Assembly: GCF_014654615.1 (NCBI RefSeq)
Contig: NZ_BNBB01000009.1
Span: 124,001 to 188,000, forward strand
Reading direction: 5' to 3'
Source: Streptosporangium violaceochromogenes
GTDB lineage: Bacteria > Actinomycetota > Actinomycetes > Streptosporangiales > Streptosporangiaceae
Length of the DNA stretch: 64,000 nucleotides
Shown here: in pieces, positions 46,868-54,921 of the stretch
Position numbering within the stretch: position 1 is the first letter of the stretch
Layout: each line of letters opens with the position of its first letter
Position numbers and translations under genes: made by a program
Notes under the pieces: generated by a model
The model's database searches: none
What the model saw: only the letters and a program-made list of their open reading frames with translations
What the model was told of the DNA's origin: nothing

Positions 46868-47575
46868 TCAGACGCCGCCCAGGTAGGCCTCGACCACCCG
46901 GGCATCCTTCCGCAACTCGGACGCTGGGCCATCCAATACGCATTCGCCGTTTTCGATCACATACCCGCGATGAGCGATCTTCAGTGCAGCCGTGGCGTTC
47001 TGTTCGACAAGAAGAACCGAGGTGCCCTCCGCGTTGATCTCCGTGATCAGCTCCATCACCGCGGCCACCACCAGCGGGGCCAGGCCCATCGAGGGCTCGT
47101 CGAGCAGCAGCAGTCTCGGCCCGGTGATCAGCGCCCGGCCGACGGCGAGCATCTGCTGCTCGCCCCCGGAGAGCGTGCCGCCCTGCTGGGAGCGACGCTC
47201 GGCCAGGCGGGGCAGCAGGGTGTAGACGTGCTCGATCCGCCTGCGGATCTCGGCCTGGTCGCGGACCAGGTAGCCGCCGAGCTGGAGGTTCTCGTGCACG
47301 GTGAGCGTGCTGAAGATCCTGCGCCCCTCGGGGACGTGCACCAGGCCGCGCGCGGCGATCCTGTGGGGTTTCTCCCTGGTGACGTCCTCTCCCTCGAACA
47401 CGACGCTCCCGGCACCGGCCCGCACCAGGCCGGAGACCGCCGCCAGCGTGGTGGTCTTGCCCGCGCCGTTGTTGCCCAGCAGCGCGACGATCTCCCCCGG
47501 CGCGACGGTGAGCGACAGGCCGCGCAGGGCGTGCACACCGCCGTAGTGGACGTCCAGGTCCCGGATCTCAAGCAT
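46868..47575 (-). CDS. livF: Branched-chain amino acid-type ABC transporter ATPase (LivF)
   Basis: 235 residues from ATG 47575 (GGGAG eight bases upstream). LLGNNGAGKTTTLAAVSGLV (Walker A), TLSGGEQQMLAVGRAL (signature, with the LivF-type Q-Q-M), LLLDEPSMGLAPLVV (Walker B). It is one of two ATPases of the importer. The last 60 codons are AT-richer than the remainder. Spacing of 14 bases to the next gene and overlap with livG place it in one operon. Confidence 0.93.
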   Translation of the reverse strand: MLEIRDLDVHYGGVHALRGLSLTVAPGEIVALLGNNGAGKTTTLAAVSGLVRAGAGSVVFEGEDVTREKPHRIAARGLVHVPEGRRIFSTLTVHENLQLGGYLVRDQAEIRRRIEHVYTLLPRLAERRSQQGGTLSGGEQQMLAVGRALITGPRLLLLDEPSMGLAPLVVAAVMELITEINAEGTSVLLVEQNATAALKIAHRGYVIENGECVLDGPASELRKDARVVEAYLGGV

Positions 47576-48335
47576 GGGCGTCACTCCCGAGATAGGCCTC
47601 GATGACGGCCGGGTCGCGGCGGACGTCCTCGGGGCGGCCGTCGGCGATCTCCTTGCCGAAGTTGAGCACGACCACGCGTTCGGAGACCTCCATGACCAGG
47701 CCCATGTCGTGCTCGATGAGCACGATGGCCACCCCCAGCCCCTGGATCCGGCGGATCAGGTCGAGCATCTCGGCCTTCTCCCCGTGGTTGAGACCGGCGG
47801 CGGGCTCGTCCAGCAGCAGCAGGTCCGGACGCCGGGCCAGGGCCCTGGCGATCTCCGTACGGCGCTGCTCGCCGTAGGGCAGGTTGCGGGCCGCGCCGTA
47901 GCGGTCACCGCGCAGGCCCACGAAGTCCAGCCAGTGGTGGGCCTGCTCGGTGCACTCGCGCTCGGAGCGACGGTAACGGGGGGTGTGCAGCAGCGCGTCG
48001 AAGACATTCTGCCGGAGCCACAGGTGGGTTCCGGCGCGCACGTTGTCCAGGACCGAAAGCTCACCGAACAGGCGCAGGTTCTGGAACGTCCGCGCGATGC
48101 CGAGGCCCGCGATCGCCGAGGGCCGCAGGCCGGGCAGGTCCCTGCCGCGCAGGGTGATCCGGCCGGAGGTGGGGCGGTAGAAGCCGGTGACGCAGTTGAA
48201 CGCCGACGTCTTTCCCGCGCCGTTGGGCCCGATGACGGAGACGATCTCCGCCTCCTCCACCGAGAACGTGAGCCCGTCGATGGCCAGCAGGCCGCCGAAG
48301 GACAGGCGCAGGTCGCTCACGTTCAGCAGGCTCAC
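47568..48335 (-). CDS. livG: Branched-chain amino acid-type ABC transporter ATPase (LivG)
   Basis: 255 residues from GTG 48335 (GGGAGG upstream). GPNGAGKTSAFNCVTGFYRP, then NLPYGEQRRTEIARAL (LivG signature: no LSGG) and LLLDEPAAGLNHGEKAEM. Together with LivF it energises the import. Overlaps livM by four bases. Confidence 0.93.
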   Translation of the reverse strand: MSLLNVSDLRLSFGGLLAIDGLTFSVEEAEIVSVIGPNGAGKTSAFNCVTGFYRPTSGRITLRGRDLPGLRPSAIAGLGIARTFQNLRLFGELSVLDNVRAGTHLWLRQNVFDALLHTPRYRRSERECTEQAHHWLDFVGLRGDRYGAARNLPYGEQRRTEIARALARRPDLLLLDEPAAGLNHGEKAEMLDLIRRIQGLGVAIVLIEHDMGLVMEVSERVVVLNFGKEIADGRPEDVRRDPAVIEAYLGSDAHA

Positions 48336-49297
48336 GAGACCTCCCGGGAGCGGGCGGGCCACAACCCCTGCGGGCGCAGCAGCATGACGACGATGAGGAG
48401 CACCCCGAACAGGAAGAACCGGTAGTCGGCCAGGTCCCGCAGGATCTCGGGAAGGAGGCTGATCACGACGGCGCCGACCACGACCCCGGGGATCGACCCC
48501 ATGCCTCCGAGCACGACGGCCATCAGGACCAGCGCGGACTGCAGGAAGGTGAAGCTGGTCGGGGAGATCGCCGACAGGTGCGCGGCGAACAGGACCCCGG
48601 CCAGGCCGCCCCAGACGGCGCCGGCGATGTAGGCGGCGAGCTTGACGCGGTAGGTGTTCACCCCCATGGCCTCGGCGGCGTCCTCGTCCTCCCTGACGAA
48701 GCGCCAGGCACGGCCGAGGCGGGAGCGGCCCAGACGGGCCGCGCCGACGACGGCCAGGGACACGACCACCACGGTGAGGTAGTAGAAGACCACCGGGCTT
48801 TCGGTCAGGTGGGGGATGCCGTAGATGCCGGAGGGGCCGCCGGTGACGTCCAGGTTGTTGGCGGTGATACGGATGATCTCGCCGAAGCCGAGGGTCACGA
48901 TGGCGAGGTAGTCGCTGCGCAGCCGCAGGGTCGGCGCGCCGATGACGATCCCGGCGATGACCGTGACCACGATGACGAACGGCACGGTGACCGGCAGCGG
49001 CAGGTCGAAGCGGGTGGCCAGCACCCCGCTGGTGTAGGCGCCGACCGCGAAGAAGGCGACGTAGCCGAGGTCGAGCAGCCCGCAGTAGCCGACCACGATG
49101 TTCAGGCCCGCCGCGAGCATCACGAACACGGCCGCGCTGGTCATGACGGACAGGGCGTAGGGGGAGGCGTTGACGAAGGGTGCCAGCAGGGCGATCAGCA
49201 GGCCGGCGAGGCCCGCCCACCGGTTCTGCAGGAACTTCGAGGCGCGTGTCGGAGGCTTGTCGGTACCCACTTTTCGAACCTTGACCGCGCTGGTCAT
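48332..49297 (-). CDS. livM: Branched-chain amino acid-type ABC transporter permease (LivM)
   Basis: 321 residues with about nine hydrophobic helices; GLLDLGYVAFFAVGAYTSGV and VKLAAYIAGAVWGGLAGVLF are LivM-type motifs. It forms the membrane pore with LivH. Confidence 0.93.
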   Translation of the reverse strand: MTSAVKVRKVGTDKPPTRASKFLQNRWAGLAGLLIALLAPFVNASPYALSVMTSAAVFVMLAAGLNIVVGYCGLLDLGYVAFFAVGAYTSGVLATRFDLPLPVTVPFVIVVTVIAGIVIGAPTLRLRSDYLAIVTLGFGEIIRITANNLDVTGGPSGIYGIPHLTESPVVFYYLTVVVVSLAVVGAARLGRSRLGRAWRFVREDEDAAEAMGVNTYRVKLAAYIAGAVWGGLAGVLFAAHLSAISPTSFTFLQSALVLMAVVLGGMGSIPGVVVGAVVISLLPEILRDLADYRFFLFGVLLIVVMLLRPQGLWPARSREVS

Positions 49298-50187
49298 ACC
49301 CGCTCCGTCACACGTTCGCCGAGCAGGCCGGTGGGCCGCACGGTGAGGAACAGGATCAGCACCCCGAAGGCGAACACGTCACGCCACTCCCCGCCCAGCC
49401 AGAACGTGCCGAACGACTCCAGCAGCCCGAGCAGCAGCCCGCCGAGCATCGTACCCGGGATGTTGCCGATGCCGCCGATGACGGCCGCGGTGAACGCCTT
49501 GAGCCCGATCAGGAAGCCCATCAGAAAGTCGATCTTCCCGTAGTAGGCCCCCGCCATCACCCCGGCGGCCCCCGCGAGGGCCGAGCCGAGGAAGAAGGTC
49601 CGGGAGATCACCGCGTTCACGTCGACGCCCATCAGCGAGCTGGTGCGCGGATCGAGGGCGATGGCCCGCATGGCCCGGCCCTCGCGGGTCCGGGTGATCA
49701 GCGTGTTGAGGCCGACCATGAGCGCCACCGCCACCCCGACCAGCACGAGCTGCTGAAGCGTCAGCCGGGCCCCGAGCACCTCCAGGGAGGTGCCGCCGAG
49801 CCGTACCGGGTAGACCCGCGGGTCGGCGCCGGCGGCGGCGCGCATGCCGTACTCCAGGGCGAAGGACGCGCCGACCGCGGTGATCAGCAGGGAGAGCCGG
49901 GGGGCGCCGCGCAGCGGCCGGTAGGCGATACGTTCCAACGCCACCCCGGCCAGGCCGGTGAGCAGCATGGTGGCCACGAGCACCATGAGCAGCACCGGCA
50001 GGGCCATCGAGGCGGACACGCCGCCGACCGCGCCAAGGATGGCGAAGCCGGCGAACGCGCCCAGCATGTACAGGTCGCCGTGGGCGAAGTTGAGCAACTT
50101 GATGATCCCGTAGACCATGCTGTAGCCCAACGCGACCAGGGCGTAGAACGAACCGACGAACAGACCGTTCCAAACGAGTTGCGTCAT
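49294..50187 (-). CDS. livH: Branched-chain amino acid-type ABC transporter permease (LivH)
   Basis: 297 residues. LVALGYSMVYGIIKLLNFAH, then GDLYMLGAF, is the LivH hallmark, and GGIGNIPGTMLGGLLLGLLE follows near the end. Second permease of the importer; overlaps livM and the binding-protein gene by four bases each. Confidence 0.93.
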   Translation of the reverse strand: MTQLVWNGLFVGSFYALVALGYSMVYGIIKLLNFAHGDLYMLGAFAGFAILGAVGGVSASMALPVLLMVLVATMLLTGLAGVALERIAYRPLRGAPRLSLLITAVGASFALEYGMRAAAGADPRVYPVRLGGTSLEVLGARLTLQQLVLVGVAVALMVGLNTLITRTREGRAMRAIALDPRTSSLMGVDVNAVISRTFFLGSALAGAAGVMAGAYYGKIDFLMGFLIGLKAFTAAVIGGIGNIPGTMLGGLLLGLLESFGTFWLGGEWRDVFAFGVLILFLTVRPTGLLGERVTERV

Positions 50188-51347
50188 TTGAGGGAGTCCT
50201 GCAGGGCGAACTTTCCGCCCTTGACGACGAGAATCTGGAAACCGCCGTTGGACAGCGTGTGCTCGGGGGTGAACTTCAGCGGCCCGGAGAACATCGGGAA
50301 CCCGTCGATCCCCTCCAGCGCGGCGACGACCTTGGTGCCGTCGGTGCCGCCCGCCTTGCCGATGGCCTCGGCCGCCAGCCGGACCGCGTCGTAGGCCTGG
50401 TTGGAGTAGGGGCCCGGGTCGGTGCCGAACTTCTTCTTGTAGGACGCGATCCAGTTCTCGGCACCCTCCAGGGTGTCGGGGGTCTGGGTCATCGTGGCGT
50501 AGACGCCCTCGGCTGCATCGTTCCCGGCGATCTCGATGAACTTGGGGGAGACCGAGCCGTCACCCAGCAGGATGTGCCCCTTGTACCCGGCCTGGCGCAG
50601 CTGGCGGACGATCAGGCCGCCCTCCTGGAAGTAGCCGGTCCAGTAGACGTAGTCGGGTTTCTTGGCGAGGATGTTGGTGACGTTGGCGCTGTAGTCGCTC
50701 TCCTTGGGCGTGACCGTCTCGACGAGCACGGCGTCGGCGCCGCCGGGGGCGTCCAGCAGGGCCTTGGTGCGCAGCGCGATGTCCTTGGAGTAGCTGGTGT
50801 TGTCGTGGACCAGCACGACGCTCTTGGCGCCCTCCTTGGTCATCCACTTGTCGGCCGCGGCGGCCTGCTGGGAGCCGGTTCCGTTGATCAGGAAGACGTG
50901 CTTGAGCTTCTGGTCGACCAGCTCCTGGGAGTTGGCCGCCGGAATGATCATGGGGATGTTCGCCTTGCCGAAGATGGGCAGCGTGGGCAGCGTCGCGCCG
51001 GAGCAGTAGCCGCCGACCGAGACGTTCACCCCCTCGGTGACCAGCTTGTTGGCGCCGGCCACCGCCGACTGGGCGTCGCAGGCGTCGTCGGCCGTCTTCA
51101 GCTCCAGCTTGCGGCCGAGCACGCCGCCCTTGGCGTTGATCTCGTCGATCGCGAGCTGCGCCGCGTTGCTCATGTAGGGGCCGATGGCCGCCTCGCTGCC
51201 CGACTGCGGGATCAGCATTCCGAGAAGGATGGGACCGTTGCCCTTGGGGGCCTGGTCGTCACCGCCCAGAAGTCCCTGACCGCATCCGGCGGTCAGGAGG
51301 CCAAGAAGGACCAGGGGGGTGAGAGATTTCAAGGGGATGGCGCGCAT
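50184..51347 (-). CDS. Amino-acid (probably hydroxyproline) ABC transporter substrate-binding lipoprotein
   Basis: 387 residues, with a lipoprotein signal peptide (LVLLGLLTAGCGQ; lipobox TAGC). The mature part is a periplasmic-binding fold of the Leu/Ile/Val type: LLGMLIPQSGSEAAIGPYMS, SVGGYCSGATLPTLPIFGKA, IMLP-like strands and GTDPGPYSNQAYDAVRLAAE. It is the first gene of an eight-gene operon that ends with gntR and contains hydroxyproline enzymes, so hydroxyproline or proline-like amino acids are the likely ligands. Confidence 0.92.
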   Translation of the reverse strand: MRAIPLKSLTPLVLLGLLTAGCGQGLLGGDDQAPKGNGPILLGMLIPQSGSEAAIGPYMSNAAQLAIDEINAKGGVLGRKLELKTADDACDAQSAVAGANKLVTEGVNVSVGGYCSGATLPTLPIFGKANIPMIIPAANSQELVDQKLKHVFLINGTGSQQAAAADKWMTKEGAKSVVLVHDNTSYSKDIALRTKALLDAPGGADAVLVETVTPKESDYSANVTNILAKKPDYVYWTGYFQEGGLIVRQLRQAGYKGHILLGDGSVSPKFIEIAGNDAAEGVYATMTQTPDTLEGAENWIASYKKKFGTDPGPYSNQAYDAVRLAAEAIGKAGGTDGTKVVAALEGIDGFPMFSGPLKFTPEHTLSNGGFQILVVKGGKFALQDSLK

Positions 51348-51358
51348 GTGCGGCTCCT

Positions 51359-51374
51359 CACATCAAGTGATGTG
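51359..51374. promoter_or_regulatory. Operator-like palindrome in the liv operon leader
   Basis: CACATCAAGTGATGTG is a perfect 7-base inverted repeat around AG, 11 bases before the binding-protein ATG and overlapping its ribosome-binding region. Protein binding there could block transcription; alternatively it forms an mRNA hairpin. Confidence 0.5.
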
Positions 51375-51378
51375 TGAC

Positions 51379-51407
51379 ATTGCACTAGTTCCGGATGTGC
51401 ACGTCAA
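51379..51407 (-). promoter_or_regulatory. Promoter of the liv/3-hydroxyproline operon
   Basis: Minus strand TTGACG (51407-51402), a 17-base spacer and TGCAAT (51384-51379). The octamer TGTGACAT (plus strand 51373-51380) abuts the -10 and recurs in the control region at 57.8 kb. Confidence 0.55.
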
Positions 51408-51470
51408 GAGCCGAAACAAGACCGTTAACGTTCACACATCGTTTCTTGTTTTGCGGCGCGAAAATGTCAA

Positions 51471-51496
51471 GGGCACCCCGGGTAAAGGGGGTGCCC
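51471..51496 (-). terminator. Terminator of the 4-hydroxyproline operon
   Basis: GGGCACCCC (51471-51479) pairs perfectly with GGGGTGCCC (51488-51496), loop of eight bases, 52 bases past the aldehyde dehydrogenase stop. It separates the two same-strand operons. Confidence 0.7.
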
Positions 51497-51548
51497 TGCG
51501 ACGACGATTTTACGTTTACCAGCGTTATCGGCGCTCTCGGTTTGACCG

Positions 51549-52919
51549 TCAGCGTGACGGGCTGACGGTGACGGTGTGGACGGAGGTGTAGAAGTCCTGA
51601 GCCGCCTTGCCCTGTTCCCTCCCACCGTAACTGGAGTCCTTCTCCCCGCCGAACGGCAGGTAGAAGTCGACACCGCTGGTCGGGGCGTTCACCTTGACCA
51701 GACCGGTGTCCAGGCGCGCGGCGAAGTCCAGGGCCCGGTCCAGGTCGCGGGTGTAGACGGCCGAGGCCAGACCGTAGCGCACGCCGTTGGCCAGCGCCAC
51801 CGCCTCCTGCGCCGAGGCCGCGTCCTGCACGACGCAGATCGGCCCGAACACCTCCTCGCAGGCCAGCGGGTGGTCGGCGGGCAGGCCGTCGGCGATCGTC
51901 GGCTCGGCGTACCAGCCGTCGAACCCGTCGGCCCCCCTGCCGCCGGTCAGGATCCGGCCGCCCGCGGAGACGGCGCCTGCCGCCGCGTCCACGACGCGGT
52001 CACGGGCCGCCTTCTCGATCAGCGGGCCGACCGCCACGGCCGGGTCGGACGGATCGCCCACCCGCAGGGCGGCCACGGCCGCGAGCACCGCCTGACGGAC
52101 CTCCTCGCCGTTGCCGACCGCGATGACGCGCTTGGTGGCCGTGCACTTCTGGCCGGCGAAGCCCATCGCCGCCGCCGCGATCTGGGCCGCGGCGGCCTCC
52201 AGGTCGGCGTCGGGCAGCACGACGGCGGCGTTCTGGCCGCCCATCTCGGCCTGTACCGGCACGCCGCGCCGTACGGCGGCGGTGCGCACCAGCGCGCCGA
52301 CCGAGGCCGAGCCGGTGAAGGAGACCACGTCGGCGGCCTCCACCAGGGCCGCGCCCTCCTCGGCGTCCCCGGCCACGACCTGGAACTCCTCAAGGTCCAG
52401 CAGCTCGGCCAGGCGCAGCGCGCACGCCAGCGCCTGCGGGGCGGGCTTCAGGACGACCGCGTTGCCGAAGGCCAGCGCGGGCGCGGCCTTCCACAGCGGG
52501 ATGGCCAGCGGGAAGTTCCAGGGCGTGATCAGCCCGGCGACGCCGAGCGGGCGGCGCCGGGTGAACAGCAGCCCCGCCCCCGACGGCTCGTGGACCGCGC
52601 CCACCGGGTCGAACACCTGCTGGGCGTAGTAGCGCAGGATCGACACCGAGCGGGCGACCTCGCCGCGCGCCTCGGTGATCGGCTTGCCGACCTCGCGGAC
52701 CACCAGGGCGGCCAGCTCGTCGGCCGCCCCCTCCAGCGCGGTGGCGGCCCTGGCCAGGACCGCGGCCCGGACGGCGGCGTTCTTCGCCGCCCAGCCGGAC
52801 TGGGCGGCCCGGGCCGATCGGACGGCCTCCCGGACCCCCGCCTCCCCCACCGCGGGCAGCGAGACGACGAGGTCGGCGGGGTCGTGCGGAGAACGGCTCT
52901 CGATCAGTGCAGAAGTCAA
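51549..52919 (-). CDS. Aldehyde dehydrogenase, probable 2-oxoglutarate semialdehyde dehydrogenase
   Basis: 456 residues of the ALDH superfamily: LITPWNFPLAIPLWKAAPAL binding the cofactor, Glu225 (QAEMGGQNA), the catalytic Cys259 (GFAGQKCTATKR), LACEEVFGPICVV, and YLPFGGEKDSSYGGREQG. As the last gene of an operon with 4-hydroxyproline epimerase, D-hydroxyproline dehydrogenase and the deaminase, it should oxidise 2-oxoglutarate semialdehyde to 2-oxoglutarate. Substrate inferred from context. The ATG overlaps the epimerase stop by four bases. Confidence 0.9.
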   Translation of the reverse strand: MTSALIESRSPHDPADLVVSLPAVGEAGVREAVRSARAAQSGWAAKNAAVRAAVLARAATALEGAADELAALVVREVGKPITEARGEVARSVSILRYYAQQVFDPVGAVHEPSGAGLLFTRRRPLGVAGLITPWNFPLAIPLWKAAPALAFGNAVVLKPAPQALACALRLAELLDLEEFQVVAGDAEEGAALVEAADVVSFTGSASVGALVRTAAVRRGVPVQAEMGGQNAAVVLPDADLEAAAAQIAAAAMGFAGQKCTATKRVIAVGNGEEVRQAVLAAVAALRVGDPSDPAVAVGPLIEKAARDRVVDAAAGAVSAGGRILTGGRGADGFDGWYAEPTIADGLPADHPLACEEVFGPICVVQDAASAQEAVALANGVRYGLASAVYTRDLDRALDFAARLDTGLVKVNAPTSGVDFYLPFGGEKDSSYGGREQGKAAQDFYTSVHTVTVSPSR

Positions 52920-53917
52920 AGCAGGAAACCTTCGGGAAACGGGTCACGGGGATCGATGAAGTACTGGGCGGTTCCGGTGATCCACGCCCTGCCGGTGATG
53001 GCCGGAACCACCGCGGGCAGGCCGGCGACCACCGTCTCCTCGACGAGCCGCCCGACGAAACGGGTGCCGATGAACGACTCGTTCACGAAGTCGGCGTCGA
53101 GGGCCAGCTCGCCTCGCGCGTGGAGCTGGGCCATCCGGGCGCTGGTGCCGGTGCCGCAGGGTGAGCGGTCGAACCAGCCGGGGTGGATGGCCATGGCGTG
53201 CCGGGAGTGGCGGGCGTCCGAGCCGGGGGCGGTGAACTGCACGTGGTGGCAGCCCCGGATGCCGTCGTCCAGCGGGTGAACCGGCTCGTCCTGCTCGTTG
53301 ATCGCCTCCATGATCGCCAGACCGGCGTCGAGGATGCGCTGCTTGTACGAGCGGTCGAACGGCAGGCCGACCGACGCGATCGGCAGGATCGCGTAGTAGT
53401 TGCCGCCGTAGGCCAGGTCGTAGACGACCTCTCCGAACTCGGGCACCTTGACCGTGCGCGCGAGGCCGGCGGAGAAGGAGGGGACGTTGGTGATCGTCAC
53501 CGCGGTGGCCGCCCCGTCCTCCACCCGCACGTCGGCGACGACCAGACCGGCCGGGGTGTCCAGCCGGATCGTGGTGACCGGCTCGACCACCTCGACCATC
53601 CCGGTCTCCACCAGGACGGTGGCCACGCCGATGGTGCCGTGGCCGCACATGGGCAGGCAGCCGGAGACCTCGATGTAGAGCACCCCGTAATCGGCGTCGG
53701 GCCGGGTGGGGGGCTGCAGGATGGCGCCGCTCATCGCCGAGTGGCCACGCGGTTCGTACATCAGCAGGGTCCGGATGTGGTCCATCTCGGCCATGAAACG
53801 CAGGCGGCGCTCGGCCATGGTCGCGCCCGGAAGGACCCCGACCCCTCCGGTGACGACCCGCGTGGGCATCCCCTCGGTGTGGGAGTCCACCGCGTGGAAA
53901 ACCCGTCTCGTCCTCAT
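52916..53917 (-). CDS. 4-hydroxyproline 2-epimerase (proline racemase family)
   Basis: 333 residues from ATG 53917 (AAGGAGAG upstream). The two catalytic cysteines are in LPMCGHGTIGVAT (Cys91) and RSPCGTGTSARMA (Cys254), the C/C pair of 4-hydroxyproline epimerases. VDSHTEGMPTRVVTGG opens the fold and a mid HHVQFTAPG favours hydroxyproline over proline racemase (by memory). It converts trans-4-hydroxy-L-proline to cis-4-hydroxy-D-proline, the substrate of the dehydrogenase encoded upstream. Confidence 0.9.
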   Translation of the reverse strand: MRTRRVFHAVDSHTEGMPTRVVTGGVGVLPGATMAERRLRFMAEMDHIRTLLMYEPRGHSAMSGAILQPPTRPDADYGVLYIEVSGCLPMCGHGTIGVATVLVETGMVEVVEPVTTIRLDTPAGLVVADVRVEDGAATAVTITNVPSFSAGLARTVKVPEFGEVVYDLAYGGNYYAILPIASVGLPFDRSYKQRILDAGLAIMEAINEQDEPVHPLDDGIRGCHHVQFTAPGSDARHSRHAMAIHPGWFDRSPCGTGTSARMAQLHARGELALDADFVNESFIGTRFVGRLVEETVVAGLPAVVPAITGRAWITGTAQYFIDPRDPFPEGFLL

Positions 53918-54019
53918 CGACTCTCCTTCGCCCCCCGCCGGAGGCCCTTCCACTCTACGAGCCCCGGCCGGGCGTCACCCTCACTCGCCACGCCCGACCG
54001 GGGAGTCACGACGTGCCGC

Positions 54020-54916
54020 CTAGCTCAGGCCCTCGGCCAGGACCTTCTCGGTGGCGGCGCGGACGGCCGCCTCCTCCTCGGGGACCAGCGGCAGCCTGGG
54101 CGGGCGGCTCAGGCCGCCCTTGCGCCCGGCGAGGTCCATGGAGAGCTTGATGGCCTGCACGAACACCGTCTTGGAGTCCCAGCGCAGCAGGGGGTGCAGC
54201 GCGCGGTACAGGGGCAGCGCGGTGGCGAGGTCGCCGGCGACCGCCGCCTTGTACAGCTCCACGCTGGAGCGGGGCAGCGCGTTGGGGTAGCCGGCCACCC
54301 AGCCGACCGCGCCGGCCAGGGCCAGCTCCAGCATCACGTCGTCGGCGCCGATCAGCAGGTCCAGGCCGGGGGCGGCCTCGGCGATCTCGTACGCCCGCCG
54401 GACGTCGCCGCTGAACTCCTTGACCGCCACGATCAGGCCCTCGGTGTGCAGCCGGGCGAGCAGTCCGGGGGTGAGGTCGACCTTGGTGTCGATGGGGTTG
54501 TTGTAGGCCACGATGGGCACGCCCGCCTTGGCCACCTCGCGGTAGTGCTCCACCACGATCCGCTCGTCGGCCCGGTAGGCGTTCGGCGGGAGCAGCATCA
54601 CCGCCCTGCAGCCGGCCTCACCGGCCTGCTCGGCCCAGCGGCGGGCCTCCAGCGCCCCGTAGGCGGCGATGCCGGGCATGACCCTGTCGCCGCCGATGGC
54701 CTCGACCGCGGTCTCCACGACCTGGGCGCGCTCCTCGGGGGTCAGCGTCTGGTACTCGCCCAGCGATCCGTTCGGCACCACGCCGTCGCAGCCGTTGTCG
54801 ACCAGCCACCGGCAGTGCTCGGCGTAACCGTCCAGGTCGACCGAGAGGTCCTCCCCCAGGGGGAGGGCCGTGGCCACCATCACGCCGTGCCAGGGTTTCG
54901 TACGGGTCGTCGTCAT
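54020..54916 (-). CDS. DHDPS/NAL-family lyase, probable pyrroline-4-hydroxy-2-carboxylate deaminase
   Basis: 298 residues, TIM barrel. The Schiff-base lysine is Lys166 (LIVAVKEFSGD), with Tyr138 in VAYNNP and GCDGVVPNGSLGEY as phosphate-type loop. The family includes dihydrodipicolinate synthase, N-acetylneuraminate lyase and the deaminase that turns pyrroline-4-hydroxy-2-carboxylate into 2-oxoglutarate semialdehyde. The operon context picks the last. ATG 54916 has GGAAGG nine bases upstream; ATG 54925 overlaps the preceding stop. Confidence 0.88.
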   Translation of the reverse strand: MTTTRTKPWHGVMVATALPLGEDLSVDLDGYAEHCRWLVDNGCDGVVPNGSLGEYQTLTPEERAQVVETAVEAIGGDRVMPGIAAYGALEARRWAEQAGEAGCRAVMLLPPNAYRADERIVVEHYREVAKAGVPIVAYNNPIDTKVDLTPGLLARLHTEGLIVAVKEFSGDVRRAYEIAEAAPGLDLLIGADDVMLELALAGAVGWVAGYPNALPRSSVELYKAAVAGDLATALPLYRALHPLLRWDSKTVFVQAIKLSMDLAGRKGGLSRPPRLPLVPEEEAAVRAATEKVLAEGLS

Positions 54917-54921
54917 CAAGG

